Of a DNA stretch of 64,000 nt, positions 46,823-55,716 are shown in pieces. The translations under genes were made by a program, and so were the position numbers. This stretch comes from Rhizobium oryzihabitans (GTDB taxonomy: Bacteria > Pseudomonadota > Alphaproteobacteria > Rhizobiales > Rhizobiaceae), in NCBI RefSeq assembly GCF_010669145.1, contig NZ_CP048635.1:558001-622000 (forward strand). The letters are read 5' to 3'. Below the pieces are notes generated by a model. It saw only the letters and a list, made by a program, of their open reading frames with translations, was not told where the DNA came from and ran no database searches. Numbering within the stretch: the first letter of the stretch is position 1; every line of letters starts with the position of its first letter.

Positions 46823-47380
46823 TCAGGGCTGCAGCTCGGTATCCCAGTAGAGATAGTCCATCCAGCTTTCGTGCAGATAGTTGGGCGGGAAAAGACGCCC
46901 ATTATTGTGCAGATCCTGAACCGTCGGCTGGAAGGGCTTCTGCGCCGGGAACATGCCCGCCTGCTTGGGAAGCTTGCTGCCTTTTCTAAGGTTGCAGGGT
47001 GAGCAGGCCGCCACGACATTGTGCCAGGTGGTTTCGCCGCCATGTGCGCGGGGAACCACGTGGTCGAAGGTCAGTTCGTCCCGCGTGCCGCAATACTGGC
47101 ATTCGAACTTGTCCCGAAGGAAAACGTTGAAGCGTGTGAAGGCGGGGTTGCGGGTGGGCTGCACATAGGTCTTGAGGCTGACGACACTCGGTAGCCGCAT
47201 GGAAAAGCTGGGGGACGACACCGCGTGATCATATTCTGCAATGATGTTCACACGGTCTAGAAAGACAGCCTTGATCGCGTCCTGCCAGGACCATAACGAC
47301 AAGGGATAATAACTCAGTGGCCTGTAGTCTGCGTTCAGAACGAGCGCCGGCAGGGCCTGTGGTGAAACTGCAATCGTCAA
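46823..47380 (-). CDS. HNH endonuclease family protein
   Basis: 185 residues starting at TTG with AGGAGA. The HNH core is CQYCGTRDELTFDHVVPRAH followed by NVVAACSPCNLRKG, with the two CxxC zinc pairs and the DH/N/H catalytic pattern intact. An N-terminal region (LVLNADYRPLSYYPLSLWSW) is typical of this widespread bacterial branch. The family's role is not known; it is a chromosomal single copy in many alphaproteobacteria, not a clear mobile or restriction gene. Confidence 0.9.
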   Translation of the reverse strand: MTIAVSPQALPALVLNADYRPLSYYPLSLWSWQDAIKAVFLDRVNIIAEYDHAVSSPSFSMRLPSVVSLKTYVQPTRNPAFTRFNVFLRDKFECQYCGTRDELTFDHVVPRAHGGETTWHNVVAACSPCNLRKGSKLPKQAGMFPAQKPFQPTVQDLHNNGRLFPPNYLHESWMDYLYWDTELQP

Positions 47381-47659
47381 GGGCTTCTCCTGAGCGATTC
47401 GGCATCTGCACTTGTATATTAGGTCCGTTGTTACAGGATTGTGAAGCCTATAAATGCAGCGGAGAAGAGCTTAATTTTTCGGCTTAAAAAACGTCTTTTT
47501 TACGTTCTGACGACCGGGCGGCGGGTCGGCCTCCTCCCCGGCCATCTGCTGATGCGCAACGGTGGCGCGGCGGCGATTCGGGCCAGTGGACGCGAAATCA
47601 TTCTCACGCACGACAAAACATCAATGATATAATCAACCACCGTTCCGTGAACGAAAGAA

Positions 47660-47968
47660 ATGGCCATGGTCTCGCACAGGCATGAAGCAGAAGGATTGCG
47701 GAAAGGTCTGGTGGCAGGTGCTTTTGCCGCGCTGATGGCAGTCACCACCTTCGCCCAGGCACAGCAATATCAGAATTTCGAAGTCACGCCGGATGGACGT
47801 GGCGGTGCGCAGGGCACGATTGGCGGGCGCAATTTCGAAGTCTATCGCAATTATGACCGGCCACCGGCGGGCAACCGCGTCTCGCCGGAGGCCCGGCGCG
47901 ACCAGCGCAATGCCGCCCCGCAGCAGACCTGCATTATCGACACCCAGGGCCGAACCCGCTGCAACTGA
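47660..47968 (+). CDS. Small exported protein of unknown function
   Basis: 102 residues. A signal peptide (cleavage after AQA, about residue 34) precedes about 68 mature residues with a Gly/Arg-rich centre (TPDGRGGAQGTIGGRNFEVYRN) and two Cys close to the end (QTCIIDTQGRTRCN). The cysteines probably form one disulfide. I do not recognise a family. There is another ATG two codons in. Confidence 0.7.
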   Translation: MAMVSHRHEAEGLRKGLVAGAFAALMAVTTFAQAQQYQNFEVTPDGRGGAQGTIGGRNFEVYRNYDRPPAGNRVSPEARRDQRNAAPQQTCIIDTQGRTRCN

Positions 47969-48113
47969 GATCTTAACACCGATTTCACCGTCTTTTATCA
48001 ACCGAGGATAAAATTCAATTTCCTTAAAAAGCAATCTATCGACTTAAACGGCCTGCAAGAAAGGGCCGCTATCTTCCCTGGTACAAGAGAAAACAACTGT
48101 GCAGGGGCAAGAC

Positions 48114-48719
48114 ATGGCGAATAAAGCATTCCGTCTGGCAAAGACTTTGGCAGTCGCCACGGGTATATCCGTCAGTATCGCAACAACGGTATCTGCCGTC
48201 CCGCTCGGTGGCCTGGCAAAGAACCCCGCCGCATCGCGGCCCGGCCAGTTCATGACCACAAGCCGTCCAACCATCGCGCCCATCGCCTTTGCGAAATTCT
48301 GCGACAATGCCGCCGACCAATGTATGCGGATTGGCGATCGCGACACGGTTGAGCTGACGAAACAGAAGCGCACAGAACTGCAGCGCATCAACTCGGAGAT
48401 CAATACGTCGATAGCCTATGTCGGCGAACTGGACGGACAGGATGAATGGAAGCTCAACCCGGCAAGCGGCGACTGCGATGATTACGCAGTGACCAAGCGG
48501 CAGCGTCTCCTGCGCGCCGGCTGGCCCTCAGGCGCCCTGCGCATCGCCACCGCCCGCACCACTGATGGCATCGGCCACGCCGTTCTGGTGGTCAGCACAA
48601 GTCAGGGCGATCTGGTGCTGGACAACCGCACCAATGTCGTCAAGCCGTGGAAATCGGTGGATCTGAAATGGATCAAGATCCAGTCGCATGAAAACCCGCG
48701 TGTCTGGCTGAAACTCTAG
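48114..48719 (+). CDS. LapG-like transglutaminase-like cysteine protease (BTLCP/DUF920)
   Basis: 201 residues. A signal peptide (MANKAFRLAKTLAVATGISV..., cleavage near 32) exports it. The catalytic Cys lies in GDCDDYAVTKRQRLL, His in GIGHAVLVVST and Asp in LVLDNRTN, in the order typical of bacterial transglutaminase-like cysteine proteases. Relatives such as LapG cut large surface adhesins when cyclic-di-GMP is low. No LapD or LapA homologue is in the window. ATG at 48114 has AGGGG; five codons upstream another start is possible. Confidence 0.85.
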   Translation: MANKAFRLAKTLAVATGISVSIATTVSAVPLGGLAKNPAASRPGQFMTTSRPTIAPIAFAKFCDNAADQCMRIGDRDTVELTKQKRTELQRINSEINTSIAYVGELDGQDEWKLNPASGDCDDYAVTKRQRLLRAGWPSGALRIATARTTDGIGHAVLVVSTSQGDLVLDNRTNVVKPWKSVDLKWIKIQSHENPRVWLKL

Positions 48720-48977
48720 GCCGGGGCCTTTCGGGATATTCTCGTTCGAACAAGAAAGGGGCCATGCGCCTCAGTTGCCCCCGCTGAACCTTCCGAAAAC
48801 CGGCGCCTGCTTTGCTGTTGATGCCGTCAGCATCAGCCCATGCACGCCTCTGGACATGCCGTTCAGAAGGGTTTTGACGAAAGCCCGCAAAACCCTCTAC
48901 CAACCCTCTATTGGCGGGCAGCAGGCATCCGCCTTCAACGCTATTGACCTGGTGCCGGAGAGACAGTATCGCCAGCT

Positions 48978-49766
48978 ATGCCCAAGGTGTTCAACTGGAT
49001 TCGCGGTCGTAAGCAGCCAGCCCCCCGCGACGACCGGAGGCGGCGCAGACTGGACCTTGGCGACAGGCCGGTCTCCTTTCCGATCTACGCCATCGGCGAT
49101 GTGCATGGCAGCCTTGATCTGCTGCTGCAGGCGGAACGGAAAATCCTCGCGGACATGGCAGGCAGTTCATCCCCCGCTCTGGTCATTCTCCTTGGGGACT
49201 ATGTCGATCGCGGACGCGATTCCTGCGGTGTTCTCCAGCATCTGCTGCAACCGCCGCCGGCGCCGCTGCGTCGCATTGCCCTGTGCGGCAATCACGAGCA
49301 GCTATTCAGCGATTTTCTTGAAAATCCGCAAGACAACATGCACTGGCTGGATTTCGGGGGCCGCCAGACGCTTCTGTCCTACGGCGTCGATATAGACTAT
49401 TTCCTGCACAAGGGTCGCCTGCGGCTTCAGCCGTTCAAGGACGCACTGATCGGCGCAGTCCCACAGACCCACCGCCAGCTTTTGTCCAGCCTGCCAATCT
49501 ACGCCCGCATCGGGCCTTACATTTTCGTGCATGCCGGCTTGAGGCCCGGGATACCGCTCGAGATGCAGACCGATGAGGATATGCTGTGGATCAGGGAACC
49601 CTTCCTTTCGGAAGGTGCGGGCCTCGACCTTCTCGTCATCCACGGCCACACGCCGGTCGCGGAACCGGAAAGCGGCCCGCAACGCATCGGCATCGACACC
49701 GGCGCTTTTACGACCGGCAGGCTTACTGTGCTGAAATTATCGGATGCGGGATTGTACCTGATTTGA
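48978..49766 (+). CDS. Metallophosphatase of the Ser/Thr phosphatase (PPP) type
   Basis: 262 residues with all metal and phosphate motifs of the family: GDVHGSLDLL, LGDYVDRGRD, CGNHEQ, FVHAGLRPG and HGHTPV. The fold is that of bacterial PPP phosphatases such as PrpA or ApaH-like enzymes. The substrate could be phosphoprotein or nucleotide. A basic stretch (RDDRRRRRLD) precedes the domain. It converges with the exopolysaccharide glycosyltransferase gene; a link with that cluster is not shown. Confidence 0.88.
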   Translation: MPKVFNWIRGRKQPAPRDDRRRRRLDLGDRPVSFPIYAIGDVHGSLDLLLQAERKILADMAGSSSPALVILLGDYVDRGRDSCGVLQHLLQPPPAPLRRIALCGNHEQLFSDFLENPQDNMHWLDFGGRQTLLSYGVDIDYFLHKGRLRLQPFKDALIGAVPQTHRQLLSSLPIYARIGPYIFVHAGLRPGIPLEMQTDEDMLWIREPFLSEGAGLDLLVIHGHTPVAEPESGPQRIGIDTGAFTTGRLTVLKLSDAGLYLI

Positions 49767-49816
49767 TCATGGCGGTGGGTCGCGTCACGACGATCGCGAT
49801 TTGCCTGAAATCAAGG

Positions 49817-51034
49817 TTACCTGCCACTCAAAACGTTGCCGAGCGCCGTCATTTGCTGGCGGTTCCATTCCACAGCGTCCTCAAACGCCTTGTTTCCCAG
49901 CGCCTCACGCTGATCCCGGCTGGCGGAGAGCTGCAGGATAGCCTCGGCAAAAGCCTGATGATCATTGTCTTCCACGACGACCACGCCGCTGCGATAGCGC
50001 TCAGGCAACCCCCTTACGCCGGTCCGGCTGCTGATCGTGGGAATACCGGCTGCCAGGGCATCGAGCAGTTTTATGTTGATGCCCGTGCCGAGCGCGATGG
50101 GATTGATCGAGAGCGGTGCGCGTGTAAACGCATCCTTCAGGCTGTCCACCCGGCCGAGTTTGACAACCCCTTCCCTGTCTTCGATCTTGCCGCATATGCT
50201 GCCGGCCACCACCAGACGAATATCCGGACGCGCCGCCCTGATGAGAGGCAGGACGTTATCAAGAAATCCATTGAGCGAAATGAGGTTGGCGTCATTGCCT
50301 GACCCGAGGAACAGGAAATCGCTCGAGGCGAGGTCTTCCACTCTTCCATCAAGATCGAGAATATGACTGACAGTCGCGACAGCCGGCGGCTCCTTGCCCA
50401 GCCGCTGTCTGAACGTTCGCTCCTCTTCCTCCTGGATGGCGACAACCACATCAGCGCGACGGAAGGCCTTGCATTCCACCTGCGGGGGGACCGAGAACCA
50501 GTAGCCATATTTGTTGACGGTATCGATGAATGCCTTATGGCGGTCGGCAAAGGAATCGTGGGTGTCGAGAATGCGAAGGACATCATCCGGGAGCCCCAGG
50601 AAAGCTCTCGAGTGAAACGCATATTCCACGATAACGGCGTCGATCCCCAGCCGACGCTGAATATCTCGAACCTGCCGGCCTATTTCCGGATAATAGAACT
50701 CGTCCAGGTAATTGTAGAAACCATGATCGTGACCGAGAAGCCGGTGAACCTTTCGGACGCTGCGAAACGCTGTGAAACCAAGCTCGAAACCAAGATCCTG
50801 GACAAGCCGTGTTTTAACGCCGCCAGGCTGCCGCGAGACAAAATGCAGGTGACCAGAGCCGAATTCGGCTTCATGAGCCGCAGGATCGAAATCGGCTATT
50901 ATCGGCGTATCAATGTAGACAAAATGCACGTCGTGCCCAAGGCGGCGGACAGCCCGCGTCAACTGGAGTATCCGGCTACGGTTACCCTCATTGGCAGGAA
51001 CGGCAGAGATAGCTGAGACGAAAGCGACTTTCAT
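49817..51034 (-). CDS. GT4-family glycosyltransferase
   Basis: 405 residues. The N-terminal Rossmann region (MKVAFVSAISAVPANEGNRS) and the C-terminal donor-site segment INPIALGTGINIKLLDALAAGIPTISSRTG place it in family GT4. The acidic pair in the C-terminal domain is weaker than usual. It would add a sugar to a lipid-linked EPS unit in the cytoplasm. Start ATG at 51034, nine bases after the pyruvyltransferase stop, with a poor ribosome site, suggesting translational coupling; a TTG four codons upstream is an alternative. Last gene of the leftward exo operon. Confidence 0.87.
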   Translation of the reverse strand: MKVAFVSAISAVPANEGNRSRILQLTRAVRRLGHDVHFVYIDTPIIADFDPAAHEAEFGSGHLHFVSRQPGGVKTRLVQDLGFELGFTAFRSVRKVHRLLGHDHGFYNYLDEFYYPEIGRQVRDIQRRLGIDAVIVEYAFHSRAFLGLPDDVLRILDTHDSFADRHKAFIDTVNKYGYWFSVPPQVECKAFRRADVVVAIQEEEERTFRQRLGKEPPAVATVSHILDLDGRVEDLASSDFLFLGSGNDANLISLNGFLDNVLPLIRAARPDIRLVVAGSICGKIEDREGVVKLGRVDSLKDAFTRAPLSINPIALGTGINIKLLDALAAGIPTISSRTGVRGLPERYRSGVVVVEDNDHQAFAEAILQLSASRDQREALGNKAFEDAVEWNRQQMTALGNVLSGR

Positions 51035-51042
51035 GACATCAA

Positions 51043-52368
51043 TCAATTTTGTTTTGGAAAGGTCTCGAATATCTTGAAATTATTTTTTGATAGGGCGAGG
51101 ACATCGGGCAGTTTCTGTTTGACCTGCTCCTGGAGGGCATCGACATTGTCGACGAACTCCATCAACGCATTTCTGATACCGTCATCCGTATAGAACGCGG
51201 AAGGAGACAGCAGGTCCGAGGACGACAGTCCAAAATGCTGATAAAGCCCTTCGAACTTTCCCTGATAGGCGATGCATATGACCGGAACGCCTTTGCCAAG
51301 TCCTGCTATGGCAAGATGCATTCTCCCACTGACAATTCCATCAAGCCGCCCTGCGATCCCCTTAAGAACAGGTGCCGACCATTGACCGTGCAGATATCGA
51401 ACCCGATCCGCCAATGATGCGGGCACGAGACCGGCAACCCCCTGAAGGCAGAACTGGTCACCAAAACCTTCCCGGTAATCATGCGGTATAAGCAGCCAGC
51501 ATACTGGCCGTTCATCAGCCACAAACCGTAACGCTTCGGCCCCGCGCCTGATGATCGTTTCAATCTGGCTCCGATCCGCATTTTTGAACAGCATGGGATG
51601 CAGGTTGAAGCCCATCACCCTGTAGCCCTCGGCGCGCTTCCGCGCGATCCAAGCGCTCGTGTCCTCATCAGGCTCTGACGCAACGAGACTGAATGCTGAA
51701 TCAGCAACCAGCGCCGCCTTTGTTTCAGCAAAGGATTTTAGTCGGTCGAGAGAGACTGGGTCGCGAACATTGATCGAGACACCCGGATGAAGCGCGCTAT
51801 AAAACATGGAAAGAATGGCGTGAGGTGCTTCATTGAAACTGAAACCGAGGATGACATTTTTGATACCCGCAGCTGCGGCCAAATCAGCACTTGCCAGAAG
51901 TTTCGCGGTGACCAGCGGATGATAATATCCATCCATGACGTCGGCACCCAACACCACGACAAAATCATACTGCCTGGCCGCGAACTGGTTGCAAAGCGCT
52001 CCGATGAAATCAGCTTCGCCGAAGATATTGATGGGATTTAATCCCCTTTGTCGAACCACATCCACAGCACCGTCCCCTTCAACGAGGACATCAATTTCAA
52101 CATTGGGGTTCCTGGCGTAGGCATGTTGTATCGTCGCGGTGATCATGGCGTCATCACCAATGGAGCCAAAAACGGAAAAAGGATCGCAGGCGACTATCAA
52201 AAGCCGGCTTAATTGATCTCCACCGCCAAGCGGCTTTATCTGTTGTTTCTGCTCTTGCAGAGCATCAAAAAAGCGATGAATCGCAATATCTTGATTACGG
52301 CGCTCGTTGTATTTCACCCATTCACGATGCAGCGGTGCGGGGAGTATCTTTTTGACAAGTTTACGCAT
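51043..52368 (-). CDS. Polysaccharide pyruvyl transferase family protein
   Basis: 441 residues. The C-terminal DGIVSGRMHLAIAGLGKGVP and ICIAYQGKFEGLYQHFG are diagnostic of the pyruvyl-transferase (WcaK/CsaB) family; the central GADVMDGYYHPLVTAKLL fits too. It would attach a pyruvate ketal from PEP to a sugar, giving an acidic polymer. Its start overlaps the flippase stop by 8 bases. The first 50 residues (MRKLVKKILPAPLHREWVKY) look membrane-associated or regulatory. Confidence 0.88.
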   Translation of the reverse strand: MRKLVKKILPAPLHREWVKYNERRNQDIAIHRFFDALQEQKQQIKPLGGGDQLSRLLIVACDPFSVFGSIGDDAMITATIQHAYARNPNVEIDVLVEGDGAVDVVRQRGLNPINIFGEADFIGALCNQFAARQYDFVVVLGADVMDGYYHPLVTAKLLASADLAAAAGIKNVILGFSFNEAPHAILSMFYSALHPGVSINVRDPVSLDRLKSFAETKAALVADSAFSLVASEPDEDTSAWIARKRAEGYRVMGFNLHPMLFKNADRSQIETIIRRGAEALRFVADERPVCWLLIPHDYREGFGDQFCLQGVAGLVPASLADRVRYLHGQWSAPVLKGIAGRLDGIVSGRMHLAIAGLGKGVPVICIAYQGKFEGLYQHFGLSSSDLLSPSAFYTDDGIRNALMEFVDNVDALQEQVKQKLPDVLALSKNNFKIFETFPKQN

Positions 52369-53839
52369 GCGCTTCCTTCCGTGAGAGCACCTTGCTCATG
52401 ACGAACATCAGCGCCGATCGAGCCTGTGTCCGGGCAACCAACGCCATGAGCAAGAAGTAAGTGACGACGAAGGTGGATCCGAGCAGGATGCCGGATATGA
52501 AATCGCCCAGGCCCAGCCCGGCGATTTCAGGTCGCATCCAGTGAACCAGCGCGAAGCACAAACCGCTCGCGGCAAAACTCGGTAGCAGCACAAGAAATAT
52601 GCGCCGGAGCGGAATATCCAGTTCACGCGAGACAAAAAAGAAGGTGAAGGGCGTGGATGCCAGTTGGCCGAAAACGTAGACGACGACGAGTTCACCGATA
52701 CTGTCTGTCGGTATCAGCAGGATCATGAGAATTGTCGCGACCGATTTGACGGTACCGGCAATCAACACCTTGTTCGGGCTTCCGCGCGCGGAGAGAAACG
52801 GGCCGTTCTGAAACTGCACGCATTGCAAGGCGCCGAGGAGAAGCAGGGGCCGCGCGATCTCATCCGCCCCTTGCCACTGCGCCCCGAACAGCACACGACA
52901 AATCTCCGGCGCCAAAGCGGCAAAAAGCACGAAGGCCGGCGTCGAGACGATTGCGGATATGGCGATCAACTGCTTGTAGAGTTCCGCCATCCGCTCACGC
53001 TCATGCGATACACGGGAAAGCACCGTCAGTGACACGTCATAAAGTGCCGACTGAAGCAGTTGCATCATAAGTTGGTAGAGACGGCTGCCAACGGTGTAGA
53101 GCCCGAAGGCCGCCACGCCATAACGTCCCAGAATGATAAAATCGATCAGGCGCGTTGACGCGAACTCCACGATACGCAAGCCGAGCGCCGACGAACCGAA
53201 GCGAAGCAATCCGATAAAACTGTCAGGCCTGAGCGTAAACCCTGGGAGCCAGTAGGGCTTCCGCCACAACCAAACGAGGTTGACGACGGTCGCGACATAG
53301 CCCTGAACGACAAGGCTCCAGACGCCGAGGCCCGTTATGGCGAAAACAATCGCAAAGACACCGCCGATAATATTCGAAATGAACGTTCTGATCGCCAGCG
53401 GCTTGAAGGCGAGTGCACGCCGATAGCTCACTTCCTGAAAAAGCGAGGCGGTATTCAGCGGCAGCAATATGCAGATCGCTACAATGATCGGCGCCAGCCC
53501 ATCCACCTCGAACCAGCTTTCCAGTTCAGGCGAAAACACACAAACGGCGATGGCCAGCAGCGTCGCAACCGCGACAGAAACATAGAATGGCAGATTGACG
53601 TCGCTCGGCTCCAGATCGCGTTTCTGCACAATCGCATCCGCAAACCCGAATTCCGACAGCATCTGGATCAGCATCAGAACCAGCCCCGCAGTCGCGACCA
53701 TGCCGTAATCTGTGGGGTTGAGGAAACGGGCGAGAACGATGAAGAGGACGGATGTAAAAAGCTTCCCGCCCCAGTTCTGGACGATGGACCAGAAAACTCC
53801 CCGAACCGCCGCGCTGCCTATTGAATTTGAAGTGGTCAT
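52361..53839 (-). CDS. MOP-superfamily polysaccharide flippase (Wzx/ExoT type)
   Basis: A 492-residue membrane protein with about 12-14 helices. The N-terminus AVRGVFWSIVQNWGGKLFTS and the LARFLNPTDYGMVATAG loop are typical of the WzxC/ExoT branch. It would move the lipid-linked repeat unit to the periplasmic face. ATG at 53839 is preferred over a TTG one codon before. It is followed directly by the pyruvyltransferase (8-base overlap). Confidence 0.9.
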   Translation of the reverse strand: MTTSNSIGSAAVRGVFWSIVQNWGGKLFTSVLFIVLARFLNPTDYGMVATAGLVLMLIQMLSEFGFADAIVQKRDLEPSDVNLPFYVSVAVATLLAIAVCVFSPELESWFEVDGLAPIIVAICILLPLNTASLFQEVSYRRALAFKPLAIRTFISNIIGGVFAIVFAITGLGVWSLVVQGYVATVVNLVWLWRKPYWLPGFTLRPDSFIGLLRFGSSALGLRIVEFASTRLIDFIILGRYGVAAFGLYTVGSRLYQLMMQLLQSALYDVSLTVLSRVSHERERMAELYKQLIAISAIVSTPAFVLFAALAPEICRVLFGAQWQGADEIARPLLLLGALQCVQFQNGPFLSARGSPNKVLIAGTVKSVATILMILLIPTDSIGELVVVYVFGQLASTPFTFFFVSRELDIPLRRIFLVLLPSFAASGLCFALVHWMRPEIAGLGLGDFISGILLGSTFVVTYFLLMALVARTQARSALMFVMSKVLSRKEAHA

Positions 53840-54000
53840 CAATTAGCCGCCTGCAAAGCCAGTCGACACGGAACGACATCCCTGGCAACCAGAAAACGAT
53901 CCAAGTCCAGCATATAAAAACGGACTCTATCGGTATTACTTTCCGCCATGTGCCATTTCCTTCGAAGAAAACCAGGCTCTCATGGAGAGCCCTACCGGTT

Positions 54001-55236
54001 TTACGATGCGCGCAAGGTCCGGTTTTCGCCCTGCTTCGCCAGCACGTCCTCGTAGAGCTTCACATAATTCTCGCCCACTCGCCGCGAGGTGGACTCCTCG
54101 ACGATGTTTCCGAAATCCGCCTCGGTCGGTAATTCTGCGCGCGAAAGCGTCAATACGCGACGAATACGCGCAGCAAGATCTGCGGCATTGCCCGGTTCGA
54201 ACAGCCAGTCGTGGTTGGTCTCGCCAATCAGTTCCGGAATGCCGCCGGATGCGGCACCGATAACGGGCACGCCCATGGCATAGGCCTCGTATATCGTGCG
54301 CGGCGAAGGTTCGGCCCAGAAGGATGGGACGATGAGAACATCGATCTCTTCGAAAAATTCCTTGGGCTTTGCCCAGCCGATAAACTCGATCGGCAGGTCA
54401 CCGGCCTGAGCCTTGAACCGCTCGATGGAATCGTCCATGGCCTGGCCGGCAACCAGACAGCGCCAATTGCCATGGCCGATTTCCCTGAAGGCATCGACCA
54501 TGTTGCCGACGCCTTTTTCGGTGTTGATGCGGCCTATATAACCGAAGGTCAGCGGCCGTCCGGCCCGGTCGATCTGCCGGCGTGCGACGGGATCGCCATC
54601 CGGAACGGTGCAGGAATAAAAGATGACGCGGCGCAGGCTTTCCGGAATGTGATGGAAGAGCCCGTGATTAACATGCGTCTTCAGGATTTCCGTGCCGACG
54701 CTTGCAACCGCGCCAATATAACGCTGCGTGAATTTCTTGGTGAAATTCACCACCTGACAGCCGAGATGGATGTGCTCACACGGCTTGCCGCCCTTGAACA
54801 TCGCCGCGTTGCCACACAGGAGATCATATTCGCAGATCGTGTGAACAATCGGAATGCCGCGCTTATGGGCCGCGCGCCACACCAGCGTCGTCACGTCCAG
54901 CAGCGAATGGGTGTTGAGAACATCCGGCCTGAAATCGTCAAGAACAGCTTCGAACTGCTTCTCGACGTCGAAATTCCATTGCTGCTTGAGCTTCTGCATG
55001 CGCCTTTGCTGCGGCGTATATTGCGGCCAGTCCTCGAGCCAGAAATCGTTGTTGTGGAACATGCGGTAAACGCTGACGCCGTTGCGCACCGTTTTGGGTT
55101 CGGCCTGCCGCTCTATGCAGGCGGCGCCGACGTCATGTCCCATGGAGACGAGTTCCTCGGCGAGATGTTCGACCGAGCGTTCGCATCCACCAACAATATG
55201 CGGCGGATAAAGGCTGCTAAGATGGAGAATTCGCAT
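54001..55236 (-). CDS. GT4-family glycosyltransferase
   Basis: 411 residues. An N-terminal acceptor domain with HLSSLYPPHIVGGCERSVE (a glycine-rich GG loop) is followed by GYIGRINTEKGVGNMVDAF and the donor-site motif PSFWAEPSPRTIYEAYAMGVPVIG with the EX7E-type pair. It adds a sugar to the EPS repeat. It begins the leftward exo operon, with a 161-base gap before the flippase. The gene diverges from the glycosidase-like gene at 55717. Confidence 0.9.
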   Translation of the reverse strand: MRILHLSSLYPPHIVGGCERSVEHLAEELVSMGHDVGAACIERQAEPKTVRNGVSVYRMFHNNDFWLEDWPQYTPQQRRMQKLKQQWNFDVEKQFEAVLDDFRPDVLNTHSLLDVTTLVWRAAHKRGIPIVHTICEYDLLCGNAAMFKGGKPCEHIHLGCQVVNFTKKFTQRYIGAVASVGTEILKTHVNHGLFHHIPESLRRVIFYSCTVPDGDPVARRQIDRAGRPLTFGYIGRINTEKGVGNMVDAFREIGHGNWRCLVAGQAMDDSIERFKAQAGDLPIEFIGWAKPKEFFEEIDVLIVPSFWAEPSPRTIYEAYAMGVPVIGAASGGIPELIGETNHDWLFEPGNAADLAARIRRVLTLSRAELPTEADFGNIVEESTSRRVGENYVKLYEDVLAKQGENRTLRAS

Positions 55237-55716
55237 GCGGATACGCTCTATTTTCCTTCATCGAAAATTTATGACATCCACTCCGGCCTCGCCCCTATCC
55301 CCGAACGCTCGAGAACAAATGGACATTTGCAAAAATACAAAGACGGAACAGATTTAACGCTTGAAAATATGAATAACCAAAAATCTGCTTTTAAAGAGCA
55401 CGGTAATTGACGCCATTTCAAGTCATTTTTTTCGCGGCGCGGCAAAAGCCATCCCGTGTTGCGAAAAGAACCGGTCTCGTGTTAGGCTCTTTTTATATGA
55501 GAAATGTCTGAGCTCAGGTAGGAAATCTCCGCCACGCCAGATCGAAATATTACTGCTTTATATATTTATTTTGTTTCAGAAAAATGGATTTGATGGCGAC
55601 CGAAAATGCCGAAAACTTCCAGGACATTCTGACAGGCTTCGCTCCCGTTTAAACCAGCGCCATCTCGCCCGATGGCGGCTACGATAGACTTTCGCCCGGA
55701 TTGCCAGGAGACGCAG
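55237..55716. other. Divergent intergenic region within the exo cluster
   Basis: 480 bases, AT-rich from about 55370 to 55580. It should hold the promoters of the leftward GT operon and the rightward glycosidase-like gene. No gene is recognised. Confidence 0.5.

Noticed and set aside
48720..48977. A possible hairpin and small gene between the protease and phosphatase genes
   Set aside because: The hairpin arms have mismatches in the middle and the small frames have no support.
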